Source: Lachnoclostridium sp. UBA5890 (lineage in GTDB: Bacteria > Bacillota > Clostridia > Lachnospirales > Lachnospiraceae). From it: 59,871 nucleotides of DNA. The notes below the pieces were generated by a model. The model had not been told where the DNA came from, made no database searches, and saw only the letters and a list, made by a program, of their open reading frames with translations. Made by a program: the position numbers and the translations under genes. This document shows positions 51,762-59,871 of the stretch, in pieces (position 1 is the first letter of the stretch; every line of letters starts with the position of its first letter). Location: positions 47,705-107,575 of the forward strand of contig DJEU01000066.1 in the NCBI GenBank assembly GCA_002431395.1, in the 5' to 3' direction.

Positions 51762-53105
51762 ATGAGTGAAGAATTTTCAACGATGATACAAATTATGCAG
51801 TTTTACGGAAGAAGTTTAGACCTGATGTGGAGAGGAATAAAGCTGGGGAGCAGCGGTATGAAAAAAGGGGTTGACCTGATCAAGATTAAGCAGATGCAGC
51901 ACCTGATGAAAGTACATTTTGCTTCCATCGGAACCACAGATGCCATGCAGTTTCAGCACCTTGAAAAATTAACTGGGGGAAACTGGAGTATTTATAATAT
52001 TCCGACGGAGAATGAAAAAGTGATAACCCAGCTTTTTGATGCTCTCAAAAAAATGAAAATCCCATTTGCCAAACTTCCGGATCTGGTACCGGGAGACGAT
52101 CAGATTCAGATTGCTTTTGATCCCCGCGACCAGGCAAAGATAAAACAAGTATTGAACCGCATAAAACAGCTTGCAGAAACGGCAGATGAGATCACATTGG
52201 ATGATTATGTAAAAATGGATCCGGAGCAACTGACGAATCTTGCCAAGGAAGGATATGATCTGGAGCAGAAGCGGCAGATTGCTCAAACCATAAAAGAAAG
52301 AAACCAGGATAAAACTTATGTGCCGATCAGCATCAACATAGATTCCAAATTTATAAAGGAAACAGATCAGTCGTATGTTTTTTCCGTGCCCAAAAGCATA
52401 AAACAAGATAAATCGGTACAAACATTTGAAGTACCTAAAAGTGAGCTTTGTATTTTAGATTCCGGGCAAACCGTAGTTACGCATTTGAAGAAAGATAAAA
52501 TGTATGAGATTAACGGTGGAAATGAGAAAATTTCCGGAGAAAAACTGCTTCGATTTTTTGCTACTGTTGACAAAGATGTCATCAAAAGAACGAACAATCT
52601 TCCATTGACAAAGGATGGTGTATTTGCAAATTTTGGAGATGGGATGGATTTTGAAGATCCATCCCTGCAGAAGCAAACAGCTGAAAACGTCGCGGAGATT
52701 TTGAAAAGAAATGATATGAGAAATGAAGAATTAAAAAAACAGTATATTCCTTTTGATATTTCGGATTTCAAAGAAACTGTGGTGGCGGAAACGGAACATA
52801 CTTACCGGATCAAAGCACCGGATCAGTCATTGGCAGAGAAGGATTCTGTTATTGTCTTTGAAGTAGATAAAAAGAATGCCTTCTACAACAAAGACACAGA
52901 TACTTTAAATGTACGAGTGAAGAAACATGATAAGTCCAACGTGTATCAGATTTCCGCACTGGATGGAAAAATGACTAAAAAAATGAAGATTGAGAATCCG
53001 GAAATGATGAAAAGTTATTTGGAAACTTTTTCACAAAAAACAAAACAAAAAGCACAAGGAAAAGTGATCGATATGACACAGCTCCGGAAAGGATGGAAAA
53101 AATGA
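51762..53105 (+). CDS. PcfB/DUF3801-like protein
   Basis: 447 residues, with AGGAGGAAG upstream. The N-terminal ~150 residues (SLDLMWRGIKLGSSGMKKG, then HLEKLTGGNWSIYNIP) resemble DUF3801/PcfB, a partner of VirD4-type coupling proteins. The remaining 300 residues contain two copies of a beta-rich segment (PISINIDSKFIKETDQSYVFSVP and PFDISDFKETVVAETEHTYR) with no known name. Its stop overlaps the virD4 start (ATGA). Confidence 0.65.
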   Translation: MSEEFSTMIQIMQFYGRSLDLMWRGIKLGSSGMKKGVDLIKIKQMQHLMKVHFASIGTTDAMQFQHLEKLTGGNWSIYNIPTENEKVITQLFDALKKMKIPFAKLPDLVPGDDQIQIAFDPRDQAKIKQVLNRIKQLAETADEITLDDYVKMDPEQLTNLAKEGYDLEQKRQIAQTIKERNQDKTYVPISINIDSKFIKETDQSYVFSVPKSIKQDKSVQTFEVPKSELCILDSGQTVVTHLKKDKMYEINGGNEKISGEKLLRFFATVDKDVIKRTNNLPLTKDGVFANFGDGMDFEDPSLQKQTAENVAEILKRNDMRNEELKKQYIPFDISDFKETVVAETEHTYRIKAPDQSLAEKDSVIVFEVDKKNAFYNKDTDTLNVRVKKHDKSNVYQISALDGKMTKKMKIENPEMMKSYLETFSQKTKQKAQGKVIDMTQLRKGWKK

Positions 53106-53852
53106 AACGAAGAGTATCCGAGGATTCCACCTCTTATCGTAAAAAAAGGATAGCAAATTTTTTTCGGATCTATTTGATTTTAACCCCGTTTTTTATGTAT
53201 TTTTCGTATATATTGAGCGGCTTTTTTGTAATCAAAGATTTTTGGAAAAAAGATTTGGAAGAATGCTTTGTGATGATTGCAAGTCATCCGCGTGAATATT
53301 ATAATGATAAATCACCGTTATTTCTTCTTTGCGGTATGACCGTTTGGATTTTTATTGGTCTGTACGGCTTTGTAAAAACCAACAATAATTTCATGCATGG
53401 AGAAGAGCATGGTACAGCCAAGTGGGGAGATATTGTAGCATTTAATCATAAATATGCAGATTTTCATGATCTGCAGAACAATAAGATATTGTCTCAGAAT
53501 GTTATGTTTTCTTATAACGAATCGACATTAAGGAATAATAACGTATTTGTTTGCGGAGGTTCCGGAGCAGGAAAGACTTCCTTTATGTTGACACCAAACC
53601 TGTTAAACTGCCACGACTGCAATGTATACACAGATCCAAAAGGAACACTCTTAGAAGAGTTTGGCAACTTTTTGGCTGCCCAGCCGGATACGGAAGTGTA
53701 TTCCATAAATATGTGTGAAATGGAAAAGAGTATGAAAATCAATCCTTTTTTATTTTTAAATAAAAGAATGGATGTTTCAAAACTGATCCGCGCATTTATT
53801 AAAAACACTGAAAATGAGCAGACCCAGGCTGCACCCACAGATCCATTTTGGG
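53102..53852 (+). CDS. VirD4/TraG coupling protein, 5' exon
   Basis: About 250 codons from ATG 53102. Two transmembrane segments (about 23-47 and 75-95) are followed by the nucleotide-binding loop VCGGSGAGKTSF. The frame reaches DPFW and then enters intron sequence; unspliced, it stops at 53891-53893. Joining G53852 to A56508 gives DPFWEKAETMFLKAIF, the normal family sequence. The protein recruits the relaxase-DNA complex to the channel. Confidence 0.88.
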
Positions 53853-53892
53853 GTACAACACGTTCCTGTTTGAAAAGAACAGGCATAGCCTA

Positions 53893-54590
53893 ACGATATT
53901 TAAGGCTAGAGAACTGAATATGTGATAAGTCAAATGATAGGGTAACGCCTTGAAGGGCTTCCTTAATACTCCGACTGGCATGGCGATAGATAAATATCAA
54001 AATGTCAGAAGTTCGGTGAAGTCGGCAGAAGTACACCGTAACAGTTAGATGACGAAAGTTTCCCAGAGGTGGGAGATGTGTATGATATGCCGGAGGTCTA
54101 AAAAACACCTATGGTTAGAATGTGCAAACTATATGACGTAAATATGTACTGACGAATCCTCGAATGTACGAGTCTATAACGGGACGGGGTCAAAAGGCTC
54201 TGGGACACAGACAGTGTCGTTGCTTGTGGAAGAGTAAGATTCCCAAATATGAAATTCCATGCAGTGTTACAGGCATTGGTGAAGCAACAGGCTCATAGAG
54301 GAAACCTAAGGGTGTAAATGAAACAGATAGCATATTCGGAACGTGGGAAGCTGGTAGCGTGGAGATTTTATCGTCAGTGAAGCGTTTGCAGGGAAAATAT
54401 ATGTGAGATTAGCATATGTATAACTTGCATTTATACCAGTGAAAGCGGTGGCGTGTACCAATGAAACCGTGATAATAAGCGGTGGAGGGATAGCCACTAG
54501 TCGTGGTACAAGAGTAGATTTTGAGTTTCAGCATGGGTTCATGTAAGACTAAGAGATGTATTGCTCTGATGAGAAAGGAGGATGCAGACC
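53893..54590 (+). other. Intron ribozyme domains I-III region, no gene
   Basis: About 700 bp between the pseudo-stop of the 5' exon and the maturase gene. It should fold into the first domains of the intron RNA. EBS1 lies at 54242-54247. Confidence 0.65.
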
Positions 54591-56396
54591 ATGCTGAAGA
54601 AAACGAAGCTCCGATATAACGAATACTTTAATATGCAGTCAACCTTTGACGAGTTATATCAGCAGAGCAGAAACAACAATAATTTTTACAAGTTAATAGA
54701 GATTATAGGTTCAGAACAGAATATAAGATTGGCGTACAGAAATCTTAGAAGTAATTCGGGAAGTAAGACGAAAGGCACGGATGAACTGACAATACGTGAC
54801 ATAGGGAAACTTACGGATGAAGAACTGATAAGCAGAGTAAGGGAAAGCCTCGAGGACTATCATCCAAAACCAGTAAGACGTGTGTATATACCGAAACATG
54901 GAACGGACAAAAAACGTCCTTTGGGAATTCCAACTATATGGGACAGACTGATTCAACAGTGTATTTTGCAGGTGCTAGAACCCATATGTGAGCCGAAATT
55001 CCACAATCATTCCTATGGATTCCGACCAAACCGAAGTGCCCATCATGCGGTCAGCAGAATGGTAACACTGGTAAACTTTGGAAAGAATTATTACTGTGTA
55101 GACATAGACATTAAAGGCTTCTTTGATAATGTAAACCACGGTAAACTTATGAAACAGATGTGGACATTAGGAATTCGTGATAAACGATTACTCTGTATAA
55201 TCAGCAAACTTCTGAAATGTGAGATTGAAGGGGAAGGAATACCTGCAAAGGGAACACCGCAAGGCGGTATCTTATCTCCGCTACTATCAAACATTGTGCT
55301 GAATGAATTGGATTGGTGGATAAGTGACCAATGGGAAACCTATCAGCCAAATAAGATTGGAAAAAACTGCAACTTTCGAAGCGTAGCAAGGCAGAAATCC
55401 AACATGAAAGAGGGATTTCTGGTCAGATATGCAGATGACTTCAAAGTAATGTGCAAATCGTATTCCGAAGCACAACGATACTACCATGCCATAGTTGATT
55501 TCCTAAAATCAAGACTTGGTCTTGAAATCAGTCCTGAGAAATCCAAAGTAACGAACTTGAAAAAGAACTCGTCAGATTTTTTAGGATTTAAGATAAAAGT
55601 TGTGCCGAAAGGAACATCACGATATGGATTTGTGGCGAAAACAGATATGTGTGATAAGGCAAAAACCAAAGTTGCCAAAAACATCAAAAACTGTGTTATA
55701 CAGATTCAATCACATACGACAGTGGATAATATTGCCCGATACAACAGCGTAATCCTTGGCATACAGAATTATTATAGGATAGCAACAAATGTGTACAACA
55801 ATCTTGACAGAATTAACTATTCACTTATACGAACCCATTATAACAGGCTGCGAATAATAGCGAAACGAGTACGTTTTAGGGATACACCTCTTGATTTTCA
55901 GAAAAAGACAAAAGGATTATCAGCAGATAAGAAAATATACCAAATAAAAAGGATAAATTTGATACCTTTAACTGGTGTACATCATAAACCGCCTATGAAT
56001 TTTTCTCAAGACATTTGTAATTTCACAAAAAAGGGAAGAGAGAAAATCCATAGCAATCAAAAGGTGGTTGATGAGGCAAACTTAGAAGCATTACAGTTGT
56101 ATTTTAATAAGGATGAAACAACGGAATTCCGAAGTAATGCCATTTCCAGATATGTTGCTCAATACGGTAAGTGTTATGTAACAGGAAAACGGCTCACTCC
56201 CCAAAATTCTGTAATAATCCGAATTGTGCCAAAGGAAAGAAAAGGTAAAGATAGATACAGCAATATCGTAATTATTTCTAAGAATGCAGAACCTTTGATT
56301 TATGCTGATACAACAAATCTGAATAGCTTAGACGAGAAGCAAAAGGAGAAGCTGAACAAACTCCGTGTAGCTAGAAAACTAAAACCTGTTAAATAA
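54591..56396 (+). CDS. ltrA: Group II intron reverse transcriptase/maturase
   Basis: 601 residues from ATG 54591, with AAAGGAGG upstream. The RT domain has the usual blocks: RPLGIPTIWDRLIQQ, SYGFRPNRSAHHAV, GTPQGGILSPLLSNI and the catalytic YADDF. A maturase (X) domain follows, with NYYRIATN. The C-terminal region looks like an HNH endonuclease (GKCYVTGKRL, then GKDRYSNIVII) but lacks the usual His pair and second Cys, so DNA cleavage by it may be lost. The enzyme helps splicing and reverse-transcribes the intron during retrohoming. Confidence 0.93.
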   Translation: MLKKTKLRYNEYFNMQSTFDELYQQSRNNNNFYKLIEIIGSEQNIRLAYRNLRSNSGSKTKGTDELTIRDIGKLTDEELISRVRESLEDYHPKPVRRVYIPKHGTDKKRPLGIPTIWDRLIQQCILQVLEPICEPKFHNHSYGFRPNRSAHHAVSRMVTLVNFGKNYYCVDIDIKGFFDNVNHGKLMKQMWTLGIRDKRLLCIISKLLKCEIEGEGIPAKGTPQGGILSPLLSNIVLNELDWWISDQWETYQPNKIGKNCNFRSVARQKSNMKEGFLVRYADDFKVMCKSYSEAQRYYHAIVDFLKSRLGLEISPEKSKVTNLKKNSSDFLGFKIKVVPKGTSRYGFVAKTDMCDKAKTKVAKNIKNCVIQIQSHTTVDNIARYNSVILGIQNYYRIATNVYNNLDRINYSLIRTHYNRLRIIAKRVRFRDTPLDFQKKTKGLSADKKIYQIKRINLIPLTGVHHKPPMNFSQDICNFTKKGREKIHSNQKVVDEANLEALQLYFNKDETTEFRSNAISRYVAQYGKCYVTGKRLTPQNSVIIRIVPKERKGKDRYSNIVIISKNAEPLIYADTTNLNSLDEKQKEKLNKLRVARKLKPVK

Positions 56397-56507
56397 ACTT
56401 GTAAATCTACTTGAACACGATGGAACGCCGTGTGCGGTGAAAGTCGCATGCACGGTGTGGAGTGGGGGAAAAGGCGGAGATAACATCAAAGCCTTACCTA
56501 TCACTAT

Positions 56508-57958
56508 AAAAGGCCGAAACCATGTTTCTAAAAGCCATTTTTCTGTACGTCTGGGATCAGTGCCCGAGATATGATTCAAGAACCGGAAGGACGCTTGAGA
56601 AAAATTGGAGATCCGTTATGCTTTTAATGGATGAAGCACAGTTTGAGGATGACAAGAATAAGAGTCTTTTACATATGCGGATGATGGAATTAAAATCAAG
56701 AGACAAGTACCATCCGGCAGTAAAAGCCTATGAACGATATGCTAATGCAGCAGAGGATACGGTTCGTTCCGTACTTGCTACGGCATACTCAAGAATGGAT
56801 CCGTTTGATGATGAAGAAGTATTGAATATATTTTCCGGAAATGATATCCCACTCAATGAGATTGGAATTGGCCGCAATGGCGACCGAAAAACAAAGATCA
56901 ATCTTTTTATCGTCATTCCGGATGATGATGACACGTTTAACTTTGTGCCGGGCATCATATACTCTCTTTTGATTCAGCAGTTGTATGTTCAGGCAAGACT
57001 TTTTCAAGGAAAACTGCCACTAAATGTAGGATTCTGGTTGGACGAGTTTGCTAATATCAAGATGCCAAACCGTTTTGATCGCTTTCTGGCCACGTGTCGA
57101 TCCAGAGGAATTTACTGCGTGCTCTTTCTGCAGTCTTTGTCACAGATGAAGACATTGTTTAAAGAAGGGGCATGGGAAGGTCTTGTGAGCAACTGTGATA
57201 CCTTTTTGTATTTAGGTGGTAACGAGCAGTCTACATATGAATATATCGAAAAACTTCTGGGTGAATGGACCATTGACAAAAAGACAACCGGACAAAGCAG
57301 GGGAAGCAATGGCTCCTTTAGCGAAAATGCGGATGTCTTAGGAAAAAAACTGATGTCACAATATGAACTGCGTCTGCTTCCTAATGATGAATGTATTATC
57401 TTTGTACGTGGAGAAGAGGCGCTTCGTGACCTGAAATGGTTTCCATGGGAACACAAAGAATACGACAAGGCAAAAAGCTACGGCAGATATGATTATAAAG
57501 AGGGACAAAAATTTCTATATAATAAAGAAAAGGTTTGTTCCTTTTTAGATGCTAATGAGGCGGAATATCTGCTGCAAAAGTCCAAAACAGATAAGAATAT
57601 CAAAGTTTTGGAGATCGACCCGTTTCAATTTATGATGATGGATCTGGATTCTATCGGAGATCAAGTGGCCGATCCCGAGGATATAGATTTAAAGAAGTTA
57701 AAGCGGATTTATGAACGTGAGCAAAGCAAGAAAGAGAAAGAACTAAAAGAAAGTTTTCTGGAGCAGTATTCGGAACTCTCTTTAGCAGACATCTTTGCTT
57801 CGCCGTGTATCGGAGAGTTTCGAAGAAATGTGATCAAAGATATGCTGCAGCATCAAGTCAGTGAAGAAGCAATCAAGAATATTGTAAATCCGGAGTTCAA
57901 TGAGGAAGAGGTTTTGGCTAAAAAATCTTTTTATTACGATATGTATTCGATTCAATAA
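56508..57958 (+). CDS. VirD4/TraG coupling protein, 3' exon
   Basis: 483 codons plus the first two bases of the split Glu codon. It starts KAETMFLKAIFLYVW after splicing and includes Walker B-like VGFWLDEFANI and the coupling-protein core CRSRGIYCVLFLQSLSQM. The full protein would be about 734 residues, normal for VirD4/PcfC. A downstream fragment from ATG 56522 would lack the ATP loop, so function requires splicing. Confidence 0.88.
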
Positions 57959-58035
57959 CAGGATTTAACAGGATTTCTTTTTCTGGAAAAATACGGTATA
58001 ATGGAATGCGTTATGGGGTTAGTTCGGCAAAAATT

Positions 58036-58080
58036 CATTGCATCATGCTTGGTTTTTAAGGGTGATGCAATGGATTTTTC
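58036..58080 (+). terminator. Terminator after virD4
   Basis: CATTGCATCA (58036-58045) pairs with TGATGCAATG (58063-58072), then a T-rich tract. A second hairpin, GGGGG-TGTAG-CCCCC, follows (58092-58106). Confidence 0.6.
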
Positions 58081-58164
58081 TACAGGGGTTTGGGGGTGTA
58101 GCCCCCATGCTTATTCTATCTCCGGCATACGAATGACACTATTTGCATCAGGGGGAAAACACAA

Positions 58165-59196
58165 ATGAAGGGATATCGTCATTTTAAATATGAAGATCGT
58201 CTTTTACTTGAATATCTATTAAAGAAGAAGATTCCAAAAGCAGAGATAGCCAGGATGATGAACTGTCATCCAAATACAATAACAAATGAATATAAGCGCG
58301 GAAAATATATCCATACCTTTGATTACTATGATAAAGAAATGTATTCTGCAGATCTTGCCGAAAGCCGCTATCAGGAAAACTTGAAAAAACGCGGCACTCA
58401 AAAAAAGATTGATTCAGACCCGGAATATGCTGCCTTTTTGGAACAACTAATTTTAGAAAGGGATTTTTCTCCTTCTGCAGCGCTTGGATATGCTGGTATA
58501 AAAGCTGAGAAAACATTTCGCACGAAAGTATGCGTACGTACACTGTACAGTTATATTGATAAAGGTGTTTTCAAATCTTTAAGTAATAAAAATCTGCCGG
58601 TGAAAGGAAAGCGAAAGCGCAGATACAAAAAAATACGGCGGCAAAAGAAGGTATCTGCTGGCACAAGCATTGATGCAAGACCCAAAAAGATTGATGAGCG
58701 CCACGAGTTTGGACACTGGGAAATGGACACTGTTAAAGGGGGAATGAATGGAAAAAAGAATCTTTTGGTTTTAACAGAGAGAAAAACGAGATATGAATTG
58801 TGCTTTCTTCTCCCAAACGGCGAAGCAAAGAACGTTGTATCTGTTTTGGATGAATTGGAAAAGCAGTATCAGGATAAATTTTCATCCCTTTTTAAATCTA
58901 TTACGGTTGATAATGGTTCAGAATTTTCTGCTTTTGCCGATATGGAAAAATCATGCTTTGAAGGAAAACGTACAAGTATTTACTATTGTCATGCATACTG
59001 CAGCTGGGAGCGTGGCAGTAATGAAAATCAAAATAAGTTAGTTCGCAGACGGATTCCGAAAGGTTCTAACTTTGATTGGATGACGCAGCAAGATGTAGAT
59101 GAGGTTCAGGAATGGATCAACAATTATCCAAGAAAGAAATTTGACTGGTTGTGTTCAAACGATCTATTCCGGCAGGAAGTGGAATTGCTCCTTTGA
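58165..59196 (+). CDS. IS30-family transposase
   Basis: 343 residues. An N-terminal HTH (IPKAEIARMMNCHPNTITNEY) precedes a DDE domain with Asp in HWEMDTVKGG, Asp in TVDNGSEF and Glu in GSNENQNKLVRR, the IS30 pattern. The family cuts and pastes DNA at short inverted repeats. Convincing insertion-sequence ends were not found close to the gene. It may be a simple IS or the recombinase of the whole element. Confidence 0.88.
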   Translation: MKGYRHFKYEDRLLLEYLLKKKIPKAEIARMMNCHPNTITNEYKRGKYIHTFDYYDKEMYSADLAESRYQENLKKRGTQKKIDSDPEYAAFLEQLILERDFSPSAALGYAGIKAEKTFRTKVCVRTLYSYIDKGVFKSLSNKNLPVKGKRKRRYKKIRRQKKVSAGTSIDARPKKIDERHEFGHWEMDTVKGGMNGKKNLLVLTERKTRYELCFLLPNGEAKNVVSVLDELEKQYQDKFSSLFKSITVDNGSEFSAFADMEKSCFEGKRTSIYYCHAYCSWERGSNENQNKLVRRRIPKGSNFDWMTQQDVDEVQEWINNYPRKKFDWLCSNDLFRQEVELLL

Positions 59197-59221
59197 AACA
59201 GGGGCGCAATATTGTTTTTTA

Positions 59222-59244
59222 GGCTATCAGAAGATAGTCTTTTT
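59222..59244 (+). terminator. Terminator after the transposase
   Basis: GGCTATC (59222-59228) pairs with GATAGTC (59233-59239), then five T. Confidence 0.75.
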
Positions 59245-59348
59245 GTAGTACGCGGATTTTGATTGGTAAGTGCGGAAATAAGAATAAACTATACAAAATG
59301 CACAAAAAACAAGGGGAAAATTGTTAAAAATGTAGAAACGAAAAAACA

Positions 59349-59387
59349 TCACAAATAATACTTGCAATTTTCATGTCCCAATTTTTT
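59349..59387 (+). repeat. Right end: terminal inverted repeat plus direct repeat (att)
   Basis: The inverted repeat at 59349-59372 begins TCACAAATAA and ends CAATTTTC. It is followed directly by ATGTCCCAATTTTTT (59373-59387), identical to the left copy at 25009-25023. Chromosomal sequence with the tRNA promoter follows 11 bp later. Confidence 0.75.
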
Positions 59388-59398
59388 TAAAAAAACTA

Positions 59399-59427
59399 TT
59401 GACAAAAAGATGGACACCATATATAAT
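59399..59427 (+). promoter_or_regulatory. Promoter of the tRNA-Val/tRNA-Met operon
   Basis: TTGACA (59399-59404), a 17-bp spacer and TATAAT (59422-59427). It lies just outside the right repeat, so the element inserted next to, but not in, the tRNA promoter. Confidence 0.85.
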
Positions 59428-59462
59428 AGTCAATGGTGCTGCTGATAAGCGATACACCAAAT

Positions 59463-59535
59463 GGGATCTTAGCTCAGCTGGGAGAGCATCTGCCTTACAA
59501 GCAGAGGGTCACAGGTTCGAGCCCTGTAGGTCCCA
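59463..59535 (+). tRNA. tRNA-Val (anticodon TAC)
   Basis: The acceptor GGGATCT pairs with AGGTCCC. The anticodon stem TCTGC/GCAGA encloses CTTACAA, giving TAC. The T loop is TTCGAGC. CCA is not encoded. Confidence 0.95.
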
Positions 59536-59566
59536 TTTATCACTAAAAAGCAGCTTCGCAATATAT

Positions 59567-59640
59567 GGCGGGATAGCTCAGTTGGCGAGAGCACACGGTT
59601 CATACCCGTGGTGTCGGGGGTTCAAATCCCTTTCCCGCTA
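59567..59640 (+). tRNA. tRNA-Met (anticodon CAT, elongator)
   Basis: The acceptor GGCGGGA pairs with TCCCGCT. The anticodon stem CACGG/CCGTG encloses TTCATAC, giving CAT. The base-paired acceptor end and GGCGG start fit elongator rather than initiator tRNA. Confidence 0.93.
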
Positions 59641-59642
59641 CT

Positions 59643-59670
59643 AAAAAGAATGTCGAAAGACATTCTTTTT
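59643..59670 (+). terminator. Terminator after tRNA-Met
   Basis: AAAAAGAATGTC (59643-59654), loop GAAA and GACATTCTTTTT (59659-59670) form a perfect stem that ends in T. Confidence 0.85.
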
Positions 59671-59684
59671 TTGTACGTGAAAAA

Positions 59685-59860
59685 TGGAAAGGCAACGCGA
59701 ATCAAGAAAGTCGCTAGAATCCGTTGCCTTTCCGCGCCGCATTAAAGCCCCAAGGCAACGTAAACCAGAGAAGTTCCCCACTTAGGTTGCCTTTAAAGCA
59801 AGTATGGTTGCCCGAAGGCAACCAAAAAAGGGAAACCCAGCGAAATCTGTTGCTTTTACC
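59685..59860. repeat. Cluster of GTTGCC/GGCAAC hairpins
   Basis: GGAAAGGCAACG (59686-59697) pairs perfectly with CGTTGCCTTTCC (59722-59733). AAGGCAAC (59752-59759) pairs with GTTGCCTT (59786-59793). GGTTGCC-CGAA-GGCAACC (59806-59823) forms a tight stem. There are six exact core copies in all, plus a degenerate TGTTGCTT near 59849. No gene is visible; the stretch runs to the window end. Confidence 0.6.
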
Positions 59861-59871
59861 GCTGGAAAGAA

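Larger units (their letters stand above)
53853..56507 (+). mobile_element. Group II intron in virD4 (2655 bp)
   Basis: It contains a reverse transcriptase/maturase gene, a domain V hairpin (about 56424-56457, with GGTGAAAGTCG and a CGC-type triad) and a domain VI stem (about 56461-56505). Boundaries were set by restoring the virD4 frame, and they are supported by EBS1 CCCAAA (54242-54247), which pairs with TTTGGG just before the 5' site. The 3' end is AT. The 5' end reads GTACA rather than the usual GTGYG. Confidence 0.85.
25009..59387. mobile_element. Integrative conjugative element, ~34.4 kb
   Basis: Bounded by identical 15-bp repeats ATGTCCCAATTTTTT (25009-25023 and 59373-59387), with imperfect inverted repeats just inside each. 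The content fits exactly between them: replication and partition genes, type IV secretion genes, relaxase and coupling protein. Ordinary chromosomal genes lie outside. No tyrosine or serine integrase is recognisable; the only recombinase-like gene is the IS30-type transposase near the right end. The element lies between a COG2426 gene and a tRNA-Val/tRNA-Met operon, but neither tRNA is part of the repeat. Confidence 0.85.

Noticed and set aside
53858..53893. Coding continuation of virD4 to the stop at 53893
   Set aside because: The last residues do not match the coupling-protein family, and exon pairing places them in the intron.
58081..59221. Precise IS30 insertion-sequence ends
   Set aside because: Candidate pairs near 58130-58160 and 59196-59220 share only scattered matches, so the IS borders were left undefined.
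25009..59387. 15-bp repeats as an IS30 target-site duplication
   Set aside because: IS30-family duplications are only a few bases long. A site-specific core is more plausible, though the enzyme is unidentified.
59463..59640. tRNA-Val or tRNA-Met as the attachment site
   Set aside because: The element border repeat ends before the tRNA promoter, and no tRNA 3' fragment occurs at the left end.
59567..59640. Initiator tRNA-fMet
   Set aside because: The first base pair is G-U rather than the unpaired C-A of initiators, and the body matches elongator tRNA-Met.

Overview
The window reads as a low-GC Gram-positive gut clostridium, probably Lachnospiraceae. This rests on TTGACA-N17-TATAAT promoters, strong GGAGG ribosome sites, abundant secreted proteins with Big-like domains and P/T/S-rich linkers, a GH10 xylanase, and LRR/BspA surface proteins. 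No species-level claim is possible from sequence alone.

Positions 1-25000 are ordinary chromosome. The order is thrS; two small DUF4190-like membrane proteins; a 190-bp IS66-type miniature element with an 8-bp target duplication; a DUF2752 gene; two tandem paralogous LRR surface proteins; a ~0.8 kb non-coding stretch with repeats and palindromes; infC-rpmI-rplT behind an attenuator-type leader, with infC using an AUC start; a secreted M14 carboxypeptidase; a two-module secreted protein; tRNA-Leu; a cell-wall amidase; a large GH10 xylanase; a SEC-C protein; class II fructose-bisphosphate aldolase; a 63-residue Asn/Ser-rich peptide; a rhodanese; a THUMP rRNA methyltransferase; a RdgB-type pyrophosphatase; a YfcE-type phosphoesterase; and a COG2426 exporter-like protein.

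Positions 25009-59387 are a ~34.4 kb integrative conjugative element. It is bounded by a 15-bp perfect direct repeat (ATGTCCCAATTTTTT), and just inside each copy lies a 24-bp imperfect inverted repeat (16/24). Its left half is plasmid-like: SSB, an HTH protein, a sigma-4-like protein, a ParM-type actin, a RepA_N/DUF6017-type initiator with a 23-bp iteron array inside the gene, an RHH ParR-like protein, and a GTATGYC repeat array. A Fic-like protein, a secreted C1 protease with a BspA-like tail, twin promoter/terminator units that look like small RNA genes, and a BspA-like adhesin follow. Next come the type IV secretion genes (VirB2-, VirB6- and VirB3-like, VirB4, CwlT-like lysozyme/NlpC), an ArdC-YodL protein and a frameshifted RadC. 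A second GTATGYC array precedes mobC and a MOBP-type relaxase. The coupling protein virD4 is interrupted by a group II intron whose removal restores the frame. An IS30-type transposase lies near the right end. No tyrosine or serine integrase was seen.

Two tRNA genes (Val-TAC, Met-CAT), their terminator and a cluster of GTTGCC hairpins close the window.

The element combines a replicon, a partition system with two centromere-like arrays, secreted surface and protease cargo and a complete DNA-transfer apparatus, but lacks a recognisable integrase. That combination, together with the twin regulated small-RNA units, is the most interesting part of the window.
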